Below the pieces are notes generated by a model. It had not been told where the DNA came from. It did no database searches and saw only the letters and a list, made by a program, of their open reading frames with translations. The position numbers and the translations under genes are program-made. Below are positions 9,989-22,775 of a DNA stretch of 64,000 nucleotides, piece after piece (positions within the stretch are counted from its first letter, which is position 1; each line of letters starts with the position of its first letter). The stretch spans positions 96,778,062 to 96,842,061 of the forward strand of contig NC_083338.1 in the NCBI RefSeq assembly GCF_019175385.1, in the 5' to 3' direction. This stretch comes from Lycium barbarum. Its lineage: Eukaryota; Streptophyta; Magnoliopsida; Solanales; Solanaceae.

Positions 9989-12900
9989 TGTTGACACCCA
10001 ATTTTTGCCCTCCAAAAATTCAAATTAATTGGTCAAGCTTCTTGAATTTTAAACAAAGAAATCAAAAATACTTTTTAAAACTACTTTCGGTGAGGTATTG
10101 CCATTTTATTTGGCAAAAAAAAAAAACTAATATATATTAGGTACGTTTTACATATGATTTTAAGTATAAATTAGATCAATTCTATCAAGTTGAAGGTCAA
10201 TTTTATATAAAAAAGAGTATTTAATTAAGAACGTAATTTTTTGCTAATTCTTAGTCTTTTGCGACTTAATCACTACAGTTAGTTCTTTCTGAAAATAAAG
10301 GTTTCACTTTGTGAAAGTCAAGACGCTTATCTAATTAATTGAATAATTAATTCATCTCAATTTTACTCAAAACCAACTTAATTTCAAGAATATTGTTTTT
10401 AATGGAGAAAAAATAAATACATTTCGAGTAAATTGGTTATGATAGAAATTATTTTGGCTATGACTCAAAAAAGAAATTGGTTATTATTTAAATCCAAGGC
10501 TAGCCACTTTTAATCTCAATCCTTCCCTCTTATCTCTCTTTTTTCGGACCAATTCCTTAGGCCCAATTTATGCATAACCCGACCCAGTACTTCATTAATT
10601 CCTAGCCGTTGAGTTATTCTTCATTTTCTTAATACACCAAAGCTGAAAATGCACAACCCAAAATGGTAGCCGTTTGAAGAAACCAGCGAGAACATAGCCG
10701 GCAAAAGCCATTTCTGGATAAGATTCCAAGTGCTTTCAGTGACCACAACTTTTGCTTCACTGATGTGGGCAAGGAAATTTGTTGTTCTTTGTCATCTTCT
10801 TCAGCCCGAATAGTAACTTGCAATTTCTCTTTACTTTTCTTCAAATCATTCAATTTTTTCATTTTTTCTTTTCCATTAAGATTCGGATTTCATGCAATCC
10901 TTGAAAAAAAAATTCAATTGGAAGTCCGTGTTGCATTTGTGCCACATCGTTTGAAAAGACCAAACGTTGGCATTTGGGGTTCTATAAAAAGAGCCCCATT
11001 GTCTTCATTCAGAGGAGAGGAGGACACACCACCACTCAACTAAAAGACATTTTGAGTCTGAGCTTTGAGTTTTGTTTGGTGTTCTGAAGTTCAAACTTTG
11101 ATATATTTTTTTTCGTCATCGAGTCTGAGTTTCTATTGGAAGAAAGGCAAAATGAAGTTCGTCGGTGAAGTTCGAAGGTGATTCGCATCCCTCATCGCCC
11201 CCGTCGCTGCTTGGCAAAAAGGTAATCTTCATCCTTTGTTTTTATTTTTAGTTTTGTTCTGATGTAATTTGTTGTCATTCCGTTTGCTTGATGTAGTTTG
11301 TAGTATTTTAGTTTCTCTTGTAGTCCATAGTTTTGATGTTGTTTAGATTCAATGTTGAGTAATTTTTCCTCCTCTCTTTTAATTCTTTTTCTTAGGTCAG
11401 GTTTTATTCTGGCTTTATTTCTTATACATTTGATTTAGTTTTTTAATTGTTGTATTGCTTGTTAGAGATCTGGTATTGATTTAGCATGATTAAGTTTTTT
11501 TTTTTTTTTTTTTTTTTAAGGTTTAGATGTTTGGTTTTTTGTTAAGTTTCAATATATATATGCAAGCCTGAATTTTGCTTTCTTTGTTATTTACTTATTC
11601 CATGGTTTAGTTTAATACTTCTCCATAGTAATGTCTATATATTCTCTCTGAATAAGCATGAAGTATGATATTATCCAATATCTCTTAACATTTTACATTT
11701 CAGATTAGATCCCGAAAAAACTAAATGTGTTTGGGCCGAAATCATGTCCTTATTCTAGTTTGGTTTACACTAGGAAAATTTTCTTCCTTTAACTGTTAAG
11801 ACAATGCTAGTTTGACTCCATATAGTTTTAACCATGTTCAATCCTCTTTGTTTTAGCTGACCCTAATGTAGTTGATGTCAAGTTCATTGTGTCTTTACTA
11901 TCTCATTAATTTATAAGCATGAAACACCTCTTTGGCTCCATGCGATTTGTTCTGTATGTGTAGTTTGTTTAAACTTACTACAACACCTTTTATGCATGAA
12001 ATATGCTATGCTTTAATTAGTTTGAAGTACATAAAACGTGGAGTTGTTAGCTTCTTCTTCTTTATAATGTGTCGAATTGTTAGCTTCTTCTTTACTTTCC
12101 TTTTCGTTTGTTAAAGTTTATTTTTTGGTCATGTATTCTTTTTCTGGAAAACTTAGTCCGAGATAAATGGTCACACAACAGGGAAAAGTTAAGTATTGAA
12201 CGACATTTAGACCTTAACTGATATATCACTCTTAATGTTAGCAAAATATATTTTCTGGCTTATATTTAAATGTGTTTTAAGCAAAGTGGCTCCACTCTCC
12301 TTTAGTTTCAGTTTTAACTTATCACCATTTGAGTTAATAAAGTGTTGAGTCAATCTGCCCTTCTTATTTTGTAGGAGATTAAGTGTAGCATTATCATTTG
12401 AAAGAGCAGAAATATGATTTAAAGTTCAAAGAGTTTAATTGTTCTATGCAATTTCTGATAGTTAAGGTCTTAGCCCTAGTTTAAGTGATGAAACTTATAA
12501 AATAAAGGACCAGTTAGGTTACCTATGCAAGTATTTGTTTGTTCAGTCAAGTTTCAAAGTCCTTTGTGATTAACTTTTCATGGTTGTAAGGTCTGCTAGT
12601 TGGTTTCTCTTCTTTAATTTGAGTTTCTTTTGGGAACAAGTTCTCGATGATCTTAAGCATTAAACTTGTTGGTTCAGTTTTGCCAAAGTACATCTGAGCT
12701 ATAATTTATTTCAAGTTCAAATGAGCTTTATCTTGCCTACTTTCTGGTTTTTTCTTTGAACATAAGCATTGGTTTGTTTTAGTTCATAAAACCATGTGAG
12801 ATCATGATCTACGTCTTATTTAATGTTATATGACACTAGTTAGTATTGGCTGGGCTTAAATAATCAAAATGTTTGTTCAAAACTCTATCATGTTGTGTGT

Positions 12901-13788
12901 ACTTGTGCTGAGCATTTTCTTTAAGATTCAGTGATACTCTCTTCCATTGTTTTCATTCAATTTTTCTTTTTCTTTTTTTAAACCAGCATGGAATTAGGAT
13001 GTTCTTCTTAAAACTGTTATGCTAGAATATGAATTTATAGGATGGAAATTAGCACTTGATTAAGATATTTAAAGTTTGAGCTTCAGTTGTTTATGTTAGT
13101 ATTAATTTATCAAAAAATGTGTTTTCTAGAAGTTGGTCTTTATCTATGCCTAGCTTATCTATTTGCCCAATGTTAATTCACTCTCCAGTGAGTGCCTTGA
13201 GTCCATTATATGTTCCACTTTGAATTTAATTGAGGGTCCTAAGGAAAATGACCTGATTTATCCCTATGTATGATTTTTCGAATGTAGACACGTAATTCGG
13301 GAATTCACTTTGGCCTTGGCAATATTTTATTCTCCCTATGTTTGCCCATTTAAATTAGTGAAGCATGATTGGAAAGATGTTCTCGCATCTTTAGCATGCT
13401 ATAACCAAACTACGTAACTTTCTTTTGTGTAATCAATGGCATGACTGAAATTTCTAGCTGAAAATTAAGCTTGTTCTCTAGAGGATTAAATGGTTGTAAG
13501 TTACATTTGCCCATTCGCATTAGATTTAGATCATTTTTGTTCCTAGAAAATATTTTGGTTGAGTCCATATTTGAGTGGTTACAATTTGATTCAAGTAATC
13601 AACTTGAGCGATACTAATTCTTTCTTCCTTTCTTCTATTTCTATGCATGAAAATCTCAAGACGAGTCCAACTGGACTTATGCATTATCCTCTGCATTATC
13701 TCATTGGTCCGGAAGCCCGACATTGCATTACATCGATTTGGACCACACACATTAAAGGCCCAACCATGGGTAAAATGGCAACTAGTGG
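9989..13788 (+). mobile_element. Element D 5' LTR, first 3.8 kb
   Basis: It aligns along its whole length with 54535-58308. It has a TATA box at 10981 about 990 nt in, followed by a TC/GA-rich start region. A 23-bp T tract (about 11494-11516) is much shorter in the sister LTR, and a duplication of about 30 bp containing GTTAGCTTCTTC (12040-12085) is single there. It is broken at 13788 by C and resumes at 37990 after the repeated AGTGG. Confidence 0.9.
10981..10990 (+). promoter_or_regulatory. TATA box of element D 5' LTR
   Basis: TCTATAAAAA sits in a segment conserved between both LTRs (also at 55558-55567). A purine-rich GAGGAGAGGAGGACAC block lies about 25 bp downstream, a plausible transcript start zone. 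Predicted from sequence only. Confidence 0.5.
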
Positions 13789-15489
13789 TGTCACAACCCA
13801 ACCTTCCATGACTGGCACCCAACTAAATCTTAGTGGGCGAACCAACACACAAGATCTCTATTCATTCAAGTCTGATTTTATATTAAACAAGTCAAACAAT
13901 TATACTCATTCACCCATCAAATAAACTGGGAAGTTATGCCATAAAATACTACAAAATGTGCGGAAGTCTAACTATTACAAATTCCCCAAAATTCGAAAGT
14001 CATCGTACAAGACTCCAACCCAAAACACGTCTAAGAACTGAAATCTATCTAATAAATATCCATAATGTCCAGAATAAAAAAAGACATCATAAGTAGAAGA
14101 TCTTCGGCGGCCTGGCATGAGAAGGAGCTCACCCCAAAATCTGTCAGCAAATATCCTCCACGCTAGATGTGAGGACGAGTAGCGGTCTCTATATCAAAAT
14201 CTACACTCAAAGAATGCAGCAAGGTAGTATCAATACAAACACTATGTACCGGTGAGCATTATAGGCCAACTAAGATTAGTATCATGCATATCATATGAAA
14301 TCACTAAAATAAACAAGCCAGTCAATCATACACGAATATCAATTTATCACAACAAGTCAGCCATAGACAAACACAACAGATCACCGTATTTCCAAGAATC
14401 ACAAACACGTTAACTACAATGGAGATAAAAGTACACTATACCCCCACTCCATATACACACATGCTATCTAGCGTCATAGCTCAGTAGTCATGACCTGCAG
14501 GGGACCCATGGTTAACACTCCTCGGACCCGAGCACAACCTCCGCTCTGGAATGAGCCTCGGACTCGGGATATAACAATAAACCTCTCGTTTCTGGAACTA
14601 ACCTCGAACCATGAGCCCATAATCTAGGCCATATATGTGCCTTGTCATACCTTTTATAGAACAGTGTTTCTTACCATCTCAATATCCATATTCACGTCAT
14701 CATTTTATGTCACAATACCCTCGAGAAGACTATATTAACTTCTCCTCACAATACAACCACTGCAGATTAAATCACACAGGAATAATGGCTTAAAGTCTAC
14801 ACAACATTCAATCACAACACATAGGACCTCAACTATACAATATCATGTATTGAATACTAGACATGCTTTCTCCTAATGAAATCACAAACATACATTCAAC
14901 TAACAAAAGTCTAACTCAAGTAAACCGTAACCTACCTCAAAGCAGAGCTGGAACAATGCAAGTCACTCTGCTACAACCTTTCCTTTCCTTTCCTCAAAGC
15001 CTCAGAATGCTTAAAGTCTAGAAATAGAAGGCTCAATGAGTCATAATACTCAATCACAAGTTACAACACAAGAATACCCTTCCCTTACCCCATTCCAAGG
15101 GGTGGATGATTTTCTATGTGATAAACAACCTATCTAGACCCTTAGTGTTACACCTCGGAAAATTTTCCGTTGATGCACAAGTGAATAGACTAGTGAAGAG
15201 TACGAGTATAAAGTATTTCAATAAGTAAGAAATGACATTCGACGACCCTAGTTGAGATTTCAAAGATGTTCGAGAAAGGGGGAGAAAGTTGGCCAAGAGA
15301 AGGCAAGACATACGATAGGTATCGGAAAGGAATTACGAGTAACGAGATAATGAGGATTTAATGATGTCTTGGAGAAGAGTGATAACATCCCTTAGATTGG
15401 AATTGAGGTGTTAAGAAAGTGATAAGAAGGTTCCATAAGGATTGGAGATCAACGAGTCGACGAAAACGAGCTTCGGAATCACTGGGGAT

Positions 15490-15640
15490 TATACGGCCAA
15501 ACATATTGGCCGTATAAATTATACGGTCCGTATGTTGGGACTGTATAATCAGCCCAGAATGGCATAATTCTCTGGACCAAATATACGGCCAAACATATGG
15601 CCCGTATAAAATGTACGGACCGTATGTTGGTCCATATATC
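15490..15640. repeat. Dyad cluster upstream of G TATA box
   Basis: Units include TATACGGTCCGTATG, TGTACGGACCGTATG and longer inverted pairs such as TACGGCCAAACATATTGGCC, packed in 150 bp. The TATA box follows about 75 bp downstream. Confidence 0.75.
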
Positions 15641-15714
15641 TGGTCGGGGATAGTTTCGTTCATTAAATAAGGGATTCAAGATTTATTTCATTTCATTCCT
15701 ATATCACACCCCTT

Positions 15715-15725
15715 CTCTATAAAAC
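15715..15725 (+). promoter_or_regulatory. TATA box of solo LTR G
   Basis: CTCTATAAAAC followed by a CT-rich leader, directly downstream of the dyad cluster. It shows that the LTR is in plus orientation. Confidence 0.55.
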
Positions 15726-16589
15726 CTCTCTCTACATTTATTCCACAATAATTCAAGAGGTATTAGTGATCAACAACATAAACTAAGTGAATCAAGTGCA
15801 AGAAAACCCATTAAAGATCATTCAGGTCAAGAAATCTCACTAGAGATGAACTAGGGTTTTTGCTCAAGTGAAGTATTACCAACCAAGGCTTGTTCCTACA
15901 ACATCTAAGGTAATATTTATGGTATTTCTATAATGTTTAAGGTATTTGAGAGTTGAAATACTTGGATTGTAGAAGGGTATAGAAAAAATGGGTCATGAAT
16001 GTGGAATAGTGCCATTCTGAGTAATAGTTTGAATTGAGTCATGATTCTTAATGTGTTGTGATATAAATATGTTACAAATGATGTTGAGAACATGGGATAG
16101 GAAATGTATGTGAATGAACGTAGTCGTGTGTTATGACCATGTATATGGGTGATTGAAAGTGAATTGAGAAATGTGGATAATGTGGATGAATAAGGAATAT
16201 TGTTATGATATTGTGAATGTATTATTGACGTTTTGCAGTTGATATACGATATAGAGGAATGTCGTATAAATAAAGGAGATGCTGTCCGATTTTCTCTAGT
16301 TTTAGTCGTGTATGCTAGCTATCGATTCTAATGATAGTATGACTTTAATGAAGGTAGAAACGTGAGCTTCGGAGGAGAACGTGTAAGTGGTAAATAGCTG
16401 AATGGAAAGGTATGTAAGGCTAACCCTTCTTTCATAATGCATGGTTCTTTGGCCAATCATCTAAATCTTCTAAAAGATTATGATATCCTTCAAATGATTC
16501 TATCTTTCGAGCTATCGAGCTCATGATCCTCGAAATGTATTACGATTGTACTAAGCTCCTCATATGACGAGTAACCCTATAAGGATAGA

Positions 16590-17110
16590 TGTAATGAACA
16601 ACGATGATAGTGATAACGATAATGATAACGATGGTAATAGCGATGACGATGATGATAGTGATGATAATAGTAAAGATGCTTATGAGCTATTATGTATATG
16701 TATCTATGTATGACTATTATGGAATCCCGAGCTTATACGGCCGGGTAGAATATGTATGTATGTTTATGTAACGCGTGCGCACCACTGCAGTTGGGTACGG
16801 ACAACACTGAGCCTTGGTAGGGCCAGGTATGTGTAACACTGAGCCTTGGTTGGCCAGGTATGTATGATCACCGAGCCTAGCTATGGTCGGGTACGTGAAA
16901 CACCAAACCTTTGTGGTCGGGGTATGCTATGTAAATGATATGTGTATGACATGAATGTGTATATGCTATGGGTAGGTATATGATATAGATATGAGTATGA
17001 ATACGAATACGATACGATTACGAATAAGAATATGTACATGATATGAATGTGAATAAGGATATGTAAATGAGTACGGATATGAATATGGATATGGAAACGG
17101 ATGTATGTAC
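16590..17110. repeat. Degenerate simple repeats in solo LTR G
   Basis: Three parts are visible: a GATRAC/GATGAT-rich run (about 16600-16680); two to three copies of a unit near 46 bp containing GAGCCTTGGTWGGCCAGGTATG (about 16790-16925); and a hexamer-like GAATAY/GATATG run (about 16970-17105). The open frames across them are artefacts. Confidence 0.7.
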
Positions 17111-18182
17111 ACAATCACGCACTCGAAATGGAAAGTTCCTATGTAAGGCAAGTAAGTGCTTATGACGTTGATACTGCTATCTCCCCTCCTATGCTATTTC
17201 TCATATTGCTTAATATACTTCTATATTGATGTTGATCATGCTTTAGATACTCAGTACATTCTTCGTACTGACGTCCTTTTGTTTGTGGACGATGCGTCAT
17301 GCCCGCAGGTGCACAGGGAGACAGACTTGATCCATAGCTACATTCTCAGAGACTATATAGCAGAGCTCCACTTCATTCGGAGCCATAACTTTTGGTACTT
17401 ATTCTTTTGTGTACATAATTATGGGCATAGCGGGGTCCTGTCCCGCCTATATATTATGACATACTCTCCTTAGAGGCTCGTAGACATGTGTATATGGTTA
17501 GATATGATTGGCCTTGTCGGCCTATGTTTTGGATTTCATTTTGTTAGCCTCGTCGGCTTATGTACATTTATATGGGCATAGATGTCAATGATGATATAAA
17601 GGTATTGTTGTCCAATGAGACTAGTGTGTTTGATGAATAGAGATGTATGTTTAAATATGTGGCTCACCTAGATGTAAGAGCAAAGGTACGCTAAGGGGTA
17701 CCCGGGTGGGCTAGCACCGGGTGCTCGTCGTGGCCCCTAGTCGGGTCGTGACACTTATTAATCATTACTCATCACTTTATAACAACATTCTATCAATATT
17801 CCCATTACAAGTAGTTTTCCATGGCAAGACACCATTTTTATAGAACCCTAGGTCTCCAATCACTTAGTTTATGTCTCTGAATGTTCAATTATGACAATTA
17901 ACAACTAACAAACACATTTAGATGATAACTAAGCGATAATAGCCATAACCCATCAAGTTTAGAAGTTTCATTAATATTCTAGGGTTTCTAATTCAATTTC
18001 ACCATTAAAGATCCATGGGGATGATTACAATAATGAAGGGGAAAGGAATGATAGAATGAAAGCAATGGAACTTACCTCACAAGATTGTCTTGCCCTAGCT
18101 TGAAAGTTTTTTCTAAGTGTTTGTTGGGAAGTGTGTTGGGGTGTTATGAATGAGAAAATAAAACTAAGGCATTTAAAACCCG

Positions 18183-18416
18183 GTTACTGCGTCTCGTCGA
18201 CCGTTGCGGTGGTCGCTACGCCGCTGCAGCGGTCCCTCCATTTCGGTCAAGTGACCGCTATAGCAGTCCTTAACTTTCTCGCCTGACCGCTATGGCGGTC
18301 AGTTCACCGCTATAGCGGTCCACCTTACACCACAACGGCCACTAAAGAAATGGTTGGCCGGCGGAAGCGGTTGAGGCACCGCTATAGCAGTACCACCGCT
18401 GCAGCGGTCCAATTTG
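18183..18416. repeat. ACCGCTATAGCGGT palindrome cluster in element C 3' LTR
   Basis: The perfect 14-bp palindrome ACCGCTATAGCGGT (18306-18319) sits among close variants (ACCGCTGCAGCGGT type, GACCGCTATGGCGGTC). A TTTAAA box (about 18171-18176), which reads the same on both strands, lies on the downstream side for a minus-strand promoter. The same cluster is in the right LTR at 37560-37800. Confidence 0.8.
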
Positions 18417-18639
18417 GGCAGTGAGGTCGGTTTCTATCCGATTTTTCCCCCTATCACCCCACATTCCATTCAAGGCCTCAAAACATAATACGAAACATGC
18501 ATACCTATAAAAAGACGCCCTACGAATCCACCCGTGGCCTCAGAATTCCCAATAGAGTCCTAAATTTCCATAACGACTGGAAGGGTCGTTACACCAGATA
18601 CTAATTAAGACACTGTTCGTCCTTGAATGGATAAGGATG

Positions 18640-21258
18640 AGAATCTAAGGAGGAGTTATCTGATTCGGCGAAAAGCTGAGGGTTGTTACTACGCATATCC
18701 GCCTCTGTTGCCAAGTGGCTTCTTCCACTGGTCAATTCTTCTTCTGAACTTTTACAGAGGCTATTTCCTTGGACCTCAACTTGCGGACATCCCTGTCTAA
18801 GATAGTAATGGGCTCTTCCTCATATGACAGATTTTCATCTAAGAACACTGAATCCCAACGAATTATATAGGAACCATCACCATGGTACCTCTTCAACATT
18901 GATATATGGAACACCGGATGAATGCCCGATAACCCCGGAGGTAAAGGCAACTTGTAAGCCACCTCCCCCACACGTTTGAGAATCTCAAACGGACCAATGA
19001 ACCTCGGGATAAGTTTGCCCTTTTTCCCAAACCTCATCACACCTTTCATGGGTGAGACCTTCAGTAGCACTTGCTCCTATTCCTCAAACTCAAGATCTCG
19101 GACCTTGCGGTCTGCATACTCTTTCTGCCTATTCTGCCTGCCAACAGCTTGGCTTGAATCACCTTCACCTTCTCTAGGGACTCTTTCAGAAGATCAGTGC
19201 CCTAAAGCCTCACCTCAAACGCATCGAACCACCCAATAGGAGACCTACACCTCCTCCCATAAAACGCCTCAAACGGAGCCATATCAATACTCAAGTGATA
19301 GCTATTATTGTATTCAAATTCGGCTAAGGGCAAGAACTGATCCCAATGCCCACTGAAATCTATCACGCACGCACGAAGCATATCCTCCAGAACCTGAATA
19401 GTCCACTCAGACTGCCCGTCAGTCTGAGGATGGAAGGCGGTGCTAAGATCTAACTTCATACCCAACTTCTTATACAAACACTCCCGAAACCTGGATGTGA
19501 ACGTGGTGCCCCTGTCGGACACGATGGAGATAGGAACCTCGTGGAGTCTAAGTACCTCCCGAATGTAAACCTTAGCCAACTTCTCTGCATCATAAGTTAT
19601 CTTCACCCGAATAAAGTAGGCAGACTTAGTCAACCTATCAACAATAACCCAGATAGAGTCAAACTTCCCTAACGTCTTCGAAAGACCCACTACGAAATCC
19701 ATGGCTATTCTTTCCCACTTCCATTCTGGAGTGGGCATTCTCTGCAATGTACCTCCAGGTTTCTGATGTTCATACTTCACCTATTGGCAATTTAGGCACT
19801 ACGCAATGAACTCCACAATATCCCGCTTCATCTTAGTCCACTAGTAATGTTGCCTCAAATCATGATACATCTTAGTGACACCAGGGTGGATAGAATACCT
19901 CGAACTATGAGCCTCTGTCAGAACGGTCTTAATCAAGTCGCCTACACGTGGCACACGTACTCGCACTTTGATTCACAACATGCCCTTCTCATCAATCACG
20001 ACCTCCTTGGCCTCACCACGCTACACCTTATCTCGTATTTTACACAGCTTAGTATCTTCGAACTGCTTAGCCTTAATCTGCTCTAAAAATGATGACCGAG
20101 CCTCAAAGCAAGCCAACACCTTGCCTGTGTTAGAGATATCCAGTCTCATAAAACTATTAGCCAAAGTCTGCACCTCTCTAGCCAACGGACGCTCAGAAGA
20201 AATTAAACGAGCCAGACTCCCCATACTAGCCGACTTCCGGCTCAATGCATCAGCTACCACATTCGCCTTACCAGGGTGATACAAAATGGTGATGTCATAG
20301 TCCTTCAGCAGTTCCATCCACCTCCGTTGTCTAGAGTTCAGATCTTTCTGAGTGAACACATGCTGCAAATTGCGATGGTCTGTGTACACTTCGCAATGGA
20401 CACCATACAAGTAGTGCCTCCAGATTTTTAATGCAAATACCACCACTGCCAACTCTAGATTATGAGTAGGATAGTTCTTCTCATGCACCTTCAACTGCCG
20501 AGAAGCATAAGCAATCACCTTCTTTTCCTGCATCAAAACAACACCCAATCCAGAACGTGAAGCGTCGCAATAAATAACAAAATCTTTGCCCTCAATGGGC
20601 AATGCCAGAATCAGTGCAGTAGTCAACAATGTTTTGAGCTTTTGAAAGCTCTCCTCACACTCGTCGGACCACTGAAACTGTACCTTTTTCTGAGTTAAAC
20701 GAGTCATATGAGAAGCAATAGCAGCACACTCTTTCATAAACCGACAATATTAGCTAGCCAGACCCACAAAACTACGGATCTCGGTCACTGATGTGGGCCT
20801 AGCCCATTCCTTGACTGCCTAAATTTTCTGAGGATCCACTATAATACTCTCTTTCGAAATAACATGCCCCAAAAAGGACACAGAAGACAGCCATAATTCA
20901 CACTTGGAGAATTTAGCATACAATTCCTTCAGCAACACTCCAAGAGCAATTCTCAAATGTTTCTCATACTCTTCCTTACTCCTAGAGTACACTAGGATAT
21001 CATCAATGAACACTATAATGAATGAGTCTAGGTAGGACTTGAACAACTGTTCATCAAATCCATGAACGTAGCTGGGGCATTTGTAAGCCCAAAAGACATA
21101 ACCAAGAATTCGTAGTGCCCATACCTGGTCCGAAATGCAGTTTTTGGAACATCCTCTGCCCGAATCTTCAACTGATGGTACCCTGACCTTAGGTCAATTT
21201 TCGAGAACACCGAAGCTCCCTGTAACTGATCAAATAAGCCATCAATACGGGGGATGGG
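18640..21258 (-). pseudogene. Element C pol, 3' part: RT end, RNase H, integrase, chromodomain
   Basis: Broken pol gene of a chromovirus. From right to left: the RT palm (about 21253-20820) with the catalytic [10 protein letters not shown]; RNase H (20737-20021) with [10 protein letters not shown] and YTDHRNL; integrase with its zinc domain (about 19960-19800) and DDE core (19780-19202), where the first two Asp are seen in MDFVVGL and SDRG and the Glu in GQSEWTIQ; and a chromodomain (about 18870-18650) with [14 protein letters not shown] and PVEEATW. The Trp expected between VKVQ and KN is lost, a stop follows, and a one-base loss after ATW shifts the frame. Several stops split the rest. The 5' part of RT is 12 kb away at 33274 because Athila H landed in the gene. 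Confidence 0.88.
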
Positions 21259-21412
21259 TGATGTGGCGTGATTTTACGCCACAAATCGATGCTTTTCTGC
21301 TATATGTTTTACTTGTTTTTAAGCAAGTCTATGTGATTTTACGTGGTTTTTAGTATTTTTTCAGGAAACGGAACAGAGTCGGAATGGAAACAGTTGAAAG
21401 TGCAGAAGTGGC

Positions 21413-21735
21413 CGTAAATTCAGTTTACGGTCCGTATTCCATGGTCGTATTAAAGAATAACATAACCAGAAAGGCAGATTGAGGACATGGTGATTTCCGA
21501 ACTCAATTTACGGACTGTATTTCAGTTTACGCTTCGTATTTCAAGGCGTATTTAACCATTCGAGTGTTTGGCAGAAAGTCGGAGTTTTGGAAGTTGAAAG
21601 ATGACTGGGTAGTTTACGGGCCGTAAACCACTTTACGGTCCGTATTTTAAAAGATCGAAGTTGCTCACAACTGGAAGGACGACTTGGTCGTAAACCACTT
21701 TACGGTCCGTATTTCACTTTACGGACCGTATTTCG
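21413..21735. repeat. TTTACGGTCCGTA dyad cluster upstream of Athila promoter
   Basis: At least six units, including TTTACGGTCCGTA (21424-21436), GTTTACGGGCCGTAAAC (21612-21628) and TTTACGGACCGTATTTC (about 21718-21734). Some units are two dyads back to back. The TATA box is 50 bp downstream. The equivalent cluster in the 3' LTR is at 32005-32350. Confidence 0.85.
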
Positions 21736-21784
21736 TATCGATGGGACCAAAGTGCAAATCTACAACTTTCACGTTTTCAGAACC

Positions 21785-21792
21785 TATAAATA
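21785..21792 (+). promoter_or_regulatory. TATA box of Athila 5' LTR
   Basis: TATAAATA in a segment identical in both LTRs (32398-32405 in the 3' LTR). It would start the genomic transcript some 30 bp downstream. Confidence 0.6.
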
Positions 21793-22660
21793 GTCATTGT
21801 AGGGTTTTAATAGTGATCAATTATTATATTTTTGTCTCTTGACTTAGAACATAAAATACTCTCTAGTTTTTGAAGGTTCAAACATCAATTCAAGTATTAT
21901 CAATTCCTCTTTTCTTCCAAAGTAAGCAATTATGAATTCTTCAAATTTTTATTTCTTGTTCTTTGTCATGAGTAGCTAAATTCCCTTACTAGGGTTGTGA
22001 ACCCAATGATGGGTGTTTTGTGATTGGGTTTGTGATTGATATACACATAATGGATTATTAGGGTTTATTTATTCTTCATTCTTCATTCATAATTAATGGT
22101 TGCAAACATTGATTAAAGCCATAAACCCTGATTTATTTGGGAAAATAATTAGGGTTGGTAAGAATAAATAACAAGGACTCAAAACTTTAAGCTTTGTTTA
22201 ATAAATTCACTTAGGAATAAGAAGAATTTACTTGGCATGATTAATCGTTCTTCATAGTTACTTTCTTATATTTGGGAAAATCATAGAAAGACATAATCTT
22301 TATTTATTGGGAAATAGTAGAGATTCATATAGGGATTAAGTGCATTCATATAATGATCCATTAGAAGTATATCGAGATCAATACCCATGATCATACACTC
22401 TATCTAGCGGGGACACAACTTTAGTTTCTTTTACCATAAATTTCCACCAAAGCAATTAGATAGCAATTAATTATAGAAAAACCAACTTTTACCAAAATCA
22501 TCGGATTAAGACATTAGACCTAGAACTTAGCATCCTACGACTTTAGTAACCTTTTCACACCATATTCCCTGTGGGATTCGACCCTACCTTTGTTGGGTTA
22601 CTATATTTGACAACGTCCGCGTTATACGGTTAATAGGTGTAATTTGAGCGTATCAAATTT

Positions 22661-22679
22661 CGGCGCCGTGGCCGAGGGA
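22661..22679 (+). other. Athila primer-binding site
   Basis: CGGCGCCGTGGCCGAGGGA, close to the TGGCGCCGTTGCCGGGGA typical of Athila (tRNA-Asp complement). It starts five bases after the LTR end. Confidence 0.8.
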
Positions 22680-22775
22680 TACGGTTTTGAAATTACTAAA
22701 TAGTGTTTGCTTTGATTGAAGTCTTTTGCTTGTTCCATCACACCTTGTTTTATACTCTGTGTAAACCAGGTGAAC

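Larger units (their letters stand above)
15146..17753 (+). mobile_element. Element G: solo LTR of a Gypsy-type element (2.6 kb)
   Basis: A single LTR-like unit, TGTTACACC at the left and CGTGACA at the right, with no primer site, gag, pol or second LTR. The flanks are CTTAG (15141-15145) and CTTAT (17754-17758), a TSD with one mismatch. The sister LTR of C at 37130-37145 reads CTTAGTAATCATT without the insert. This is the pattern left by recombination between the two LTRs of a complete element. It has a TATA box (15715-15725), a dyad cluster (15490-15640) and two simple-sequence stretches. Its style (CGGCCGGGTA and GGCCAGGTATG repeats) resembles the LTRs of A and B. Confidence 0.8.
13789..18593 (-). 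mobile_element. Element C 3' LTR, interrupted by solo LTR G
   Basis: The LTR parts are 13789-15145 and 17759-18593 (2192 bp together). They align with 35790-37984, differing at roughly 8-11% of positions in the stretches I compared by eye. Ends read TGTCACAACC and GGTCGTTACA on the plus strand. Confidence 0.85.
21259..22655 (+). mobile_element. Element H 5' LTR
   Basis: 1397 bp, with TATAAATA at 21785-21792 and a dyad cluster just upstream (21413-21735). It lacks an 18-bp dyad unit that the 3' LTR has near 32031-32048, which accounts for the length difference. Confidence 0.93.

Noticed and set aside
13559..13924. Frame across the junction of D and C, with a similar frame at 58081-58317
   Set aside because: It begins in the Ogre LTR and runs into C's LTR; the second copy exists because the LTR is duplicated. 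Not a gene.
16881..17473. Frames in solo LTR G, one rich in Tyr/His/Ser/Pro
   Set aside because: They follow the hexamer-like repeats and TA-rich LTR sequence; the element is an LTR without coding function.
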